DNA of 64,000 bases from Comamonadaceae bacterium. Its GTDB lineage: Bacteria; Pseudomonadota; Gammaproteobacteria; Burkholderiales; Burkholderiaceae_C. The first letter of the stretch is position 1. Each line of letters opens with the position of its first letter. Shown in pieces: positions 55,539-62,524 of the stretch. Below the pieces are notes generated by a model. The model was not told the origin of the DNA. It did not search any database and saw only the letters and a program-made list of their open reading frames with translations. The stretch spans positions 186,001-250,000 of the forward strand of contig JAAFIW010000004.1 in NCBI GenBank assembly GCA_013297875.1. Reading direction: 5' to 3'. The position numbers and the translations under genes are program-made.

Positions 55539-58500
55539 GCCCCGCGCCACCCCAGTTCCTCACGCCGCGCGCGGCCCAGCACTTCCAGGGTTTCCAGAAT
55601 GCGCGGCAGGCTGCGCTTCCACGCGCCACGGCCTTTGAATTGGGCTTCGATGTGGCCCAGGGGCATGGCGTGGGTGCTGGCGGCTAGCAGTTGGGCCACG
55701 GCACGCACTTGGCTTGGCAGGGTGGCGGGCCAGGCCATTGGGGTGGCCGCAGGGGCCGGCAGTTCAGGCATTTCCAATGCCATTTCGGTCTGTAGCCCAT
55801 GTGAAATCTGCTCGGGCAGCTCTTCATTTGATAGCGATTGAGGGCCGTCTTTGTCTTTATCAGCCAGGGTCTGCGCCCGCAGCGCCGGGTTTTGGTAGGC
55901 CGGACGCAGCCAGCGAATGCTGCCGGTGCGTTCTTCCTCGGCGCGTTGGGCATTCAGACTGACCAGATGGTGCAGCCAGTGCGTGGGCGGCTCGTGTTGC
56001 AAGCCATACGCAGTCAGCACCGCCGCGTCCAGCTCGTCGTGCAGCTCTTTCAGCACTGCCACCAAGCCTTGGGCGTGAATGGTTTTTTCCTTGTCGGTCA
56101 GGGCAGTGCCTGCACGAAGAGCTTCCAGCACGTTGTACACGCCGGTGAGCGTCAGGCTGGGGTGGGCCGCTTGCTGGCGTTTGCGGTGCGCGTCAATCTG
56201 CTCGGCCAGCGTGGCGATGCGCTCGCGCAGTGTGGGCGTCAGGCCGGTGTCGTCGTCGGGGAAGGGGAAAGTTTCGAAGCAACGGGTTTTGTTGTAGCGG
56301 ACATTACCGACGTACACCCCGATTGATCCGCCGTTCGCCAATGACCATGCCGCATGCACCAAGGACGACAACACGCCCAGGTGAAAAGCATCATCGCTCG
56401 CGATGGCAATCAGCATGTTGTCCGGCAGGATGCTGGCATCCAGAAACTGGAAGGTGCGGTGCTTGGCGGTTTCGACGGTGGCGATGTAGCGGGGGAGCTT
56501 GGCGAGTGCGGGCCGTAGCTCGCGACGTGGCTCGCCAAAAATCCACCAGTTGTTCCGGTAGGTGGCGCGATTGTTTTGCGCCCGTTCAGGTTTCACACGC
56601 TCTAACACCCATTGATAGACAGTCGGGTAGCGTTGTCGCACTTCAAGCGCAGTCAAGCCAAACAAATCAATGACCAGCATGTTGCGTGGCGTGCCAGTTA
56701 AATCGCGGCCATTGCGGTAGGTTCGAATGATGGTGGGCACGCCGCGACCCTCACCCCTGCCCTCTCCCGCACGCGGAAGAGGGAGTAATTCAGTGGCTTG
56801 CTGTGGGGTGACGATGAAGCCGGCCCCGTGCAGCTTGACGCCAGGGGACGAAATACCCGCATTGGCTTGCAGCGCCCCCGCCGCGCTCACATTTGCCCCC
56901 ACCGTCAAATCAGCATGAATCAACCCCTGCTGCTCAGTCAGCACCACATTCACCTCGCCATGCTCGCCCGGCAGCTCTTGCACCAGGGTGAGCAAGTGGC
57001 CTTCACCGGAAAGCAGGCTCGGGCCCGCTGTTGGGGCTTTGGTTTTTGCCTTGCTTTTGGCCAGTGGCGCGGAGCGCCGCATTACCGTCATGGCAATGCG
57101 CACGGCTGCGCCATCGCTGCTGTCGACCCACGGGTGGTCAGGTATCGCAAAGGCCAGCTCCACGCCTTGGGCCATGGCGGCTTGCACCACGCGGCGGTTG
57201 AAGGTTTGGCGCAGGCTGTTGGTGGTGATCAGGCCCGCGCGGCGCAACTGGCCCTTTGCCACCAGGTCAGCCGCATGGCTCCACCAGTACATGACGAAAT
57301 CGGCGCTTTCGGGCACCTCACGCCAGGTGGCGCGCAGGGTTTGGGCGTAGCCATCGCCCAGGGTGGCGCGCAGCGGGCCTGCACCAATGAACGGCGGGTT
57401 GCCCACCACAAAATCAGCGCGCGGCCAGGCGGCTTTGCGCGGGCGGATGTAGCGCCACTGGGGCACCTGGGCGGCTTCGTCGGGCACTTGTGCGCCGGTG
57501 GTGGGGTGGGTTTTGAAGCTGGTGCCATTCCAGCGCATCAGTGTGTCGCCATAGCCGTTGCGGGCCAGTTCCATATCGGCCCAGGTGAGCACGGCGTCGC
57601 CGCACGTAATGTTGCCGTAGTCATGCACCACGGGCTCGGCCACGGCCTGGTTGCCCCGGGTGCGGATGTGCCACTGCAGGTAACCAATCCACAGCACCAG
57701 CTCGGCCAGCGCTGCGGCGCGGGGGTTCAGCTCAATGCCCAGCAGTTGCTGCAAGGTCACGGTTTCGCCGTCCAGCCCCAGGGCTGATTGGGTTTGGCCC
57801 AAGGCTTCCAGCTGGTTGATGACTTCGCCTTCGAGGCGCTTCAAGTGCTCCAGCGTCACATACAAAAAATTGCCGCTGCCGCAAGCCGGGTCGAGCACGC
57901 GCAGGCTGCACAGCTGGTGGTGAAAGGCGCGCACCTGGGCAATGGCTTCGGGCAATTTGCCGTCTTGCGCGAGCACCAGCGCAGCGGCCTGCGCATCGGC
58001 CCAATCGGCCCGCAGGGGCTGCACCACGGTGGGCAGCACCAGGCGCTCCACGTAGGCGCGGGGCGTGTAGTGGGCACCCAGGGCGTGGCGCTCGGTGGGG
58101 TCGAGCGCGCGCTCCAGCAGGGTGCCAAAAATGGCGGGCTCCACCTCGCGCCAGTTGCTTTTGGCCGCTTGAATCAGCAGGTCGATCTGTGGGGCGTTCA
58201 TCAGCAGGGCGTAGCCGTCGGCATTGCTTTCTTTGAACAATTTGCCGTTGAAACGCAGCACGGGTGCCGCCAGCGCAGCCGAGAAGCCGCCTCGGTCCAT
58301 GTCGGCCCAGAGCACGCGCAGCATGTGGGCCAAGGTTTGCGGCTGGGCTTGGTGGGTTTGCAGCAGGCCCAGAAAGCTGCCCACACCGTTGATTTTGGGC
58401 AGCAGTTGCACGTCTTCGGCAAACATGCTGAACAGGCAGCGGGTGAGAAACGCGGCCACTTGCAGCGGTGGGTGGCCCGTGCTTTCCAGCGACTTGGCCA

Positions 58501-59152
58501 GTTGGGCCAGCTTGTCGGCCACCTCGCGGGTCACGCGGGCGCTGATGCGGGCCGGGTTCAGGCTTTCCGCGTCGAGCCAGATGCGGCGCAACTGCTCGCG
58601 CACCTCGGTGCGTGCCAGGTCAGCCAGCGCCAGGCGGTGGCTGCGCGGGTCAGGAAAGGGCGTGTAGGTGGCACCGCTGCGGGTGAATTCAGCGTACAGC
58701 TCGATCACGTTGCCCACATCCACCACCAGCAAAAACGGTGGGCGGCCTTCGCTGGCGGGCAGGGCGCGGGCATAGCCTTCGGCCTGGGATCGGGCACGCA
58801 GCAAGGCGTCGTCAAAACCTTTTGTGGGGAGTTTGGGGCCGGAACCCAGCAGGCCAGGGCTGCGCAGCTTTTTGGCCTCCAGCACAAAACAGTTGCGCCG
58901 GTAGCAGTCAATGCGCCCGGCGCTGGCGGTGCCGTCGCCATGGCGAAAGGTGACGGGCCGCTCGAACATATAGCTCTGGTCGGCGGTGGCGTGCGGTTTG
59001 GGCACGTCCAGCAGCTCGCACAAGTCAGCCACAAAACTCTGTGCGGTGGCCAGCTCGCTGGCGGTGACGCCGGTCCAGCGCGCAATGAAGGCGGCGGCTC
59101 GGGCAGCGGTTTGCTCAGCGTCGCTGGGTTCAGGGGGAACTTCAGTTTTCAT
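55535..59152 (-). CDS. Single-chain restriction-modification enzyme (type IIG/MmeI-like)
   Basis: 1205 aa. An N-terminal nuclease-like domain (GRIDCYRRNCFVLEAKK, a D...E-x-K pattern) is followed by a helical linker, an N6-adenine methyltransferase core with AdoMet motif DPACGSGNF and catalytic NPPF, and a long C-terminal target-recognition region. This is the type IIG architecture: cutting and methylation in one chain. Two dispersed repeats are read in frame: LPRAGEGRGEG (about 56748-56795) and one near 55793-55843. The gene may still be functional as the frame is unbroken. Confidence 0.85.
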   Translation of the reverse strand: MKTEVPPEPSDAEQTAARAAAFIARWTGVTASELATAQSFVADLCELLDVPKPHATADQSYMFERPVTFRHGDGTASAGRIDCYRRNCFVLEAKKLRSPGLLGSGPKLPTKGFDDALLRARSQAEGYARALPASEGRPPFLLVVDVGNVIELYAEFTRSGATYTPFPDPRSHRLALADLARTEVREQLRRIWLDAESLNPARISARVTREVADKLAQLAKSLESTGHPPLQVAAFLTRCLFSMFAEDVQLLPKINGVGSFLGLLQTHQAQPQTLAHMLRVLWADMDRGGFSAALAAPVLRFNGKLFKESNADGYALLMNAPQIDLLIQAAKSNWREVEPAIFGTLLERALDPTERHALGAHYTPRAYVERLVLPTVVQPLRADWADAQAAALVLAQDGKLPEAIAQVRAFHHQLCSLRVLDPACGSGNFLYVTLEHLKRLEGEVINQLEALGQTQSALGLDGETVTLQQLLGIELNPRAAALAELVLWIGYLQWHIRTRGNQAVAEPVVHDYGNITCGDAVLTWADMELARNGYGDTLMRWNGTSFKTHPTTGAQVPDEAAQVPQWRYIRPRKAAWPRADFVVGNPPFIGAGPLRATLGDGYAQTLRATWREVPESADFVMYWWSHAADLVAKGQLRRAGLITTNSLRQTFNRRVVQAAMAQGVELAFAIPDHPWVDSSDGAAVRIAMTVMRRSAPLAKSKAKTKAPTAGPSLLSGEGHLLTLVQELPGEHGEVNVVLTEQQGLIHADLTVGANVSAAGALQANAGISSPGVKLHGAGFIVTPQQATELLPLPRAGEGRGEGRGVPTIIRTYRNGRDLTGTPRNMLVIDLFGLTALEVRQRYPTVYQWVLERVKPERAQNNRATYRNNWWIFGEPRRELRPALAKLPRYIATVETAKHRTFQFLDASILPDNMLIAIASDDAFHLGVLSSLVHAAWSLANGGSIGVYVGNVRYNKTRCFETFPFPDDDTGLTPTLRERIATLAEQIDAHRKRQQAAHPSLTLTGVYNVLEALRAGTALTDKEKTIHAQGLVAVLKELHDELDAAVLTAYGLQHEPPTHWLHHLVSLNAQRAEEERTGSIRWLRPAYQNPALRAQTLADKDKDGPQSLSNEELPEQISHGLQTEMALEMPELPAPAATPMAWPATLPSQVRAVAQLLAASTHAMPLGHIEAQFKGRGAWKRSLPRILETLEVLGRARREELGWRGA

Positions 59153-59162
59153 TGCTTCTTTT

Positions 59163-59220
59163 TTAATAGCTGCTTGAGCAGTATTTACATGGGCTACAGC
59201 CCATTTTTGCTTAAAAACAG
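59163..59220. repeat. Dispersed TGCTTGAGCA repeat copy
   Basis: TTAATAGCTGCTTGAGCAGT then ATTTACATGGGC, near consensus. It separates the restriction gene from the Crp gene and encodes the last residues of the latter. Confidence 0.8.
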
Positions 59221-59979
59221 GCTGCTGCGCAGCGCCACCAGATCCAGCACGCGCAGGCCGCCATATTCAATGCGAATACAGCCCTGATCTTGCAGCGCCG
59301 CCAGCGCTTCGTTCACGCGCTGGCGCGACAGGCCTACCAGGTAGGCCAGCTCCTGCTGGGTGATGCGCAGGATGTCGCCCACGCCGGGGTAGAGCACGGG
59401 GTTGAACAGCGCGGCCAGGCTGCGGGCCACGCGCACGTCGGGGTTGGTCAGGCGGTCAATTTCGCGGGCGGCGATGAACTGGCCCAAGCGCTCGTTGAGC
59501 TGGTTCATCACAAAGCGGTTAAAGCCAATCGAGTGGTCCAGCAACCAGTGAAAGCTGTCCACCGGCAGGCCGGCCACCACGCTTTTGCGCAGCGCCTGGA
59601 TGTTGTAGCGGTAGGGCTCGCGCTTCATGGCGGTGCCCTCGCCAAACCAGCCACCGGGCGGCACGCCGGTAAACGTCATGGTCTGGCCCTGGGCGTTGTC
59701 GGTGCTCATTTTCAGCAAGCCTTCCACCACGCCAAACCAGTAAGTGACCGGCTTGCCCAGGCGGCACACGTAGTCGCCGGGGAAGGCCTCGCCCACAGTC
59801 AGTTGTTGCTCGGCCTGCAAGCGTTCCGCCGGCTTGAGCTGAACCAGCCAGGGAATGCCCAAAAGCTCGCTAGCTGTCGGTGGGCGGCGACGCTGATGCA
59901 AAGAAACATCTGTCGGGCGGACGGAATGGGACGGCACGCGGGAAGTTCTCCTGGTGATTTCCCGCGAATTGTCAGTCAA
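59194..59979 (-). CDS. Crp/Fnr-family transcriptional regulator
   Basis: 261 aa if started at TTG 59979; a GTG at 59937 with AGGAG about 10 nt upstream gives a shorter protein and is plausible. It has a cyclic-nucleotide-binding-like beta barrel (QLTVGEAFPGDYVCRLG..., GGWFGEG), a dimer helix and a C-terminal HTH (RITQQELAYLVGLSRQRVNEALAALQ in outline). No Fnr-type Cys cluster is present. The last residues come from the dispersed repeat. It probably controls the nearby acyl-CoA ligase/RidA region. Confidence 0.9.
   Translation of the reverse strand: MTDNSREITRRTSRVPSHSVRPTDVSLHQRRRPPTASELLGIPWLVQLKPAERLQAEQQLTVGEAFPGDYVCRLGKPVTYWFGVVEGLLKMSTDNAQGQTMTFTGVPPGGWFGEGTAMKREPYRYNIQALRKSVVAGLPVDSFHWLLDHSIGFNRFVMNQLNERLGQFIAAREIDRLTNPDVRVARSLAALFNPVLYPGVGDILRITQQELAYLVGLSRQRVNEALAALQDQGCIRIEYGGLRVLDLVALRSSLFLSKNGL
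59937..59966. promoter_or_regulatory. CGCGGGAA-N14-TTCCCGCG inverted repeat at the Crp-gene start
   Basis: Perfect 8-bp arms. In the mRNA the loop contains AGGAG and the 3' arm touches the GTG 59937 start, so the hairpin could limit translation. A related sequence lies at 62441-62487 upstream of ridA. Confidence 0.45.
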
Positions 59980-60003
59980 ACCGCACCACGCGAAAAACCC
60001 GTA

Positions 60004-61644
60004 TCAGCTTGCCGCAGCCACCACCTCTATGGCTGTGCTGCGAATCAACGCCAGTGCGTTGTCCACCTGTGACGGGCCATGCCACAAATGGGTGGACAGT
60101 CGGATGGGGAACTCATTGACCGTGGTGTCGGCCGCGGTCAGGCGTGGCACGGTGGTGTTGCGCACCACCAGGTTGCGTTCGCCCAACAAGGTCACCAAAC
60201 GGCTCGACGGCGACGCCGTAACGGTGGCGTTGGTCGCGGTCGAACGGCGAATCAGCGCTTTCGTGCCGTCCAACCCGAAGAACGGGTTGAACGAGGTCAG
60301 CGCAGAGCTGAGCAGCGGATCGCGCGGAGTGGACAAGGCCTCAGCACCCCAAATGTCCACAATGCGCGCCTTGGCGTAAGCAGATAGCGCGAGCACATAG
60401 GTCTCAATGTCTTTGCGCCCGATGCTGTCCCAGTCTGCACAGGCCTGTGCTACGCCATTGATCAGCGGTACATGCATGCTGCCAATGCTCTGGATTGCCG
60501 CCGCAATATCGTAGTCGCCGCGCTGGCTCCAGGGTACCGTTTGGGTAGTGCTGCCGGTGCGAAACGGCCGCGAACCCGCTTGCAGCGTGGTGTTTGCACT
60601 GCTGGTGACCACCGGAAAGTAAGGCGGCAAGGTGGCAGCCGCATTAGGTCTGGCACGGTTTCGCACGATCAGAATGCCGGTGGAGCCAGGGCTGCACTGC
60701 CACTTATGCGCAGCGCCCGCCATGAAGTCCACGCCCAGGTCGGCATAGTTGTAGGCCATCATGCCGGGCAGGTGGGCACCGTCGCAAATGGAAATCAGGT
60801 TGAATTCCTTGCAGACCCGCATGATCTGGTCAATCGGCAGCATGATGCCAGTCAGGAAAGTCGGGCTGGACCACATGATGGCGCGCACCTTTTGTCCCTG
60901 GGCCTGCGCCGCCAGCACCTCGTTGCGAAACAGCGTGTAGTACAGCTGCGCGGTATGAGGGGCCATGGAGCCGTCTGCCAACATCACGGTGCCATCACCC
61001 ACCGGCAATTTGATGCGCCGCGAAATGATGCCGTAGCGCTCGACTGCTACGCCAAGCGGCACGTCGCCGCCCGGATGCTCCTGGTTGGTGGTGATCACCA
61101 CATCGCCGCGGTCCCAGGGTATGCCCAGCAGCACCTTGGACATGCCGTCCGACGTGTTGTAGCTGACCACCAGCTCGTCGGGCTCCACACCAAAGCCACG
61201 GCCTGCCAGGGTGCCCGTGCCGCGCGCAATGGCGGTGCGCTGGGTCAGAAAGTTGCTGTAGCCGTTTTGCGATTCGACGGCATAGGTCTGGTTTTCTGCC
61301 GCAAACCGCGTCAGCACCGACTGCGGCATGGAGCCCGCCGTACCGATATTCATGAACACTTTTTGCGGGTTCAGCACGAAGCGGCCGCGCACGGCGGTCC
61401 AAAAACTCTCGTTGGCCAAAAGCTGGGCACGCAAGGTCTCCGCGGCAGTGGGCACCGCCTGCGCCTCGGCGCCGCCGCAGCCCACCAGAGCAACCGCGGA
61501 CAAAGAGCCCATTCCAACCCCCAGGACTTTCATGAAATCGCGTCGCATCGGCGACCAGTTTGAAATGTCTTGCGGGTGCGTGTTTGAATCGGAGGCACGA
61601 CGGGAATCCACATCCCGTCCGCTCGGCGTTACTGCATTCGTCAT
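60004..61644 (-). CDS. Tat-exported class V aminotransferase-like protein (isopenicillin-N epimerase-like)
   Basis: 546 aa from ATG 61644 (GGAG just upstream). The N-terminus has a twin-arginine signal (MRRDFMK, R34-R35) with a hydrophobic stretch ending ALVGC (C56), that is a Tat lipoprotein-type signal. The body is a fold-type I PLP enzyme of the class V/epimerase-like group, with the PLP lysine region AGAAHKWQCSPGSTG and SPTFLTG. Substrate unknown; cysteine-desulfurase or epimerase activity cannot be told. It is followed upstream by a lipoprotein RidA, suggesting a periplasmic pathway. Confidence 0.85.
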   Translation of the reverse strand: MTNAVTPSGRDVDSRRASDSNTHPQDISNWSPMRRDFMKVLGVGMGSLSAVALVGCGGAEAQAVPTAAETLRAQLLANESFWTAVRGRFVLNPQKVFMNIGTAGSMPQSVLTRFAAENQTYAVESQNGYSNFLTQRTAIARGTGTLAGRGFGVEPDELVVSYNTSDGMSKVLLGIPWDRGDVVITTNQEHPGGDVPLGVAVERYGIISRRIKLPVGDGTVMLADGSMAPHTAQLYYTLFRNEVLAAQAQGQKVRAIMWSSPTFLTGIMLPIDQIMRVCKEFNLISICDGAHLPGMMAYNYADLGVDFMAGAAHKWQCSPGSTGILIVRNRARPNAAATLPPYFPVVTSSANTTLQAGSRPFRTGSTTQTVPWSQRGDYDIAAAIQSIGSMHVPLINGVAQACADWDSIGRKDIETYVLALSAYAKARIVDIWGAEALSTPRDPLLSSALTSFNPFFGLDGTKALIRRSTATNATVTASPSSRLVTLLGERNLVVRNTTVPRLTAADTTVNEFPIRLSTHLWHGPSQVDNALALIRSTAIEVVAAAS

Positions 61645-61856
61645 GGACTTCTCCAAATAAAAAGATCAGACACTGAACAAAATTGCCGGTATGCACTGTT
61701 TGGGTAGCCATATGGCTCAGCCTGGTGCAGCTGCGCTGAGCCAACCTTGTAGATTGGCCTGGTTGTGCAACAAGGCTTGTTGCGCCGCGAGAACGCGACG
61801 CATGTCTTCACACAGGCCAGTAGCTGGCTGGCACTCGGGTTTGGAACATGCGCGAT

Positions 61857-62306
61857 CTACTTGGTCGCGACGACCGCTATTTCGATCTTCACGTCGCGCG
61901 GCAGTCGCGCCACCTCGACCGTGGCCCGCCCGGGCGGGTTGGTCTTGAAGTACTCGGCGTAAACCGTATTCATAGCGCCGAATTCGTTCAGATCTTTCAA
62001 ATAGACGTTCGACATCACCACGTTGTCGTAACTCATGCCTTGTGATTTGAGCTTGGCACCGATGTAGTTCAACACCACACGGGTCTGCTCCTGGATCGTG
62101 GCACCCTCAATGCCGTTGCCAGCTTTGTTCAGGGGAATGACGCCTGCCAGGTAGTAGGTGTTGCCAGCCTGGACTATCTGGGAGTAAGGGCCAATGGCCG
62201 GGTACACGTCTGACGTGGAATGAATGACTTTGCCCGTGTTGGCACAACCGGCCAACATCGCCATGACTGACAAACACGCCAACCGGGTTCGAATTTGCTT
62301 CTTCAT
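61857..62306 (-). CDS. Lipoprotein RidA (YjgF/UK114) family protein
   Basis: 149 aa from ATG 62306 (AAGGA upstream). A lipoprotein signal (MKKQIRTRLACLSVMAMLAGC) precedes a complete RidA domain (AIGPYSQIVQAGNTYYLAGVIPL, GAMNTVYAEYF, PGRATVEVARLPRDVKIEIAVVA in outline), with the Arg in GRATVEV that binds the substrate carboxylate. RidA proteins hydrolyse reactive enamine/imine intermediates made by PLP enzymes. An exported RidA beside an exported PLP enzyme is consistent with one periplasmic route. Confidence 0.9.
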   Translation of the reverse strand: MKKQIRTRLACLSVMAMLAGCANTGKVIHSTSDVYPAIGPYSQIVQAGNTYYLAGVIPLNKAGNGIEGATIQEQTRVVLNYIGAKLKSQGMSYDNVVMSNVYLKDLNEFGAMNTVYAEYFKTNPPGRATVEVARLPRDVKIEIAVVATK

Positions 62307-62440
62307 AAGGTCCTTCAAGTTGCGAAATGAATTACCCCCTGAAAACCCGTATTAGCAAGTCTTGGGCCTATCTGTTATTGACTTTTGCTGGATACGAACC
62401 GGGCAAAAGTTTGCGAACCGTAGAAACGGGGCGGGAAAAA

Positions 62441-62487
62441 CGCGGGAAAGTCCTCTTGGGAGACACCCGCAAATTGTCGTCCAAACG
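62441..62487. promoter_or_regulatory. Sequence related to the Crp-gene 5' region, upstream of ridA
   Basis: CGCGGGAA...CCCGC...AATTGTC resembles 59937-59983 (same order and nearly the same spacing). GCGGG/CCCGC arms are conserved. It may be an operator shared by both promoters or a duplicated leader. Confidence 0.4.
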
Positions 62488-62491
62488 ACAA
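62474..62491. promoter_or_regulatory. Perfect palindrome TTGTCGT-N4-ACGACAA, candidate Crp-family site
   Basis: It contains TGTCG-N6-CGACA, the spacing of Crp-family sites. It lies 34 bp upstream of the acyl-CoA ligase start and 168 bp from ridA. The Crp/Fnr gene is 2.5 kb away. Confidence 0.55.
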
Positions 62492-62524
62492 GATAACGTC
62501 AAAGTCCTTCCTACGATGCTGACC

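Noticed and set aside
57788-59287. Long plus-strand frame (499 codons) opposite the restriction gene
   Set aside because: Composition (Gly/His/Gln-rich) is that of an antisense shadow; the minus-strand gene has clear motifs.
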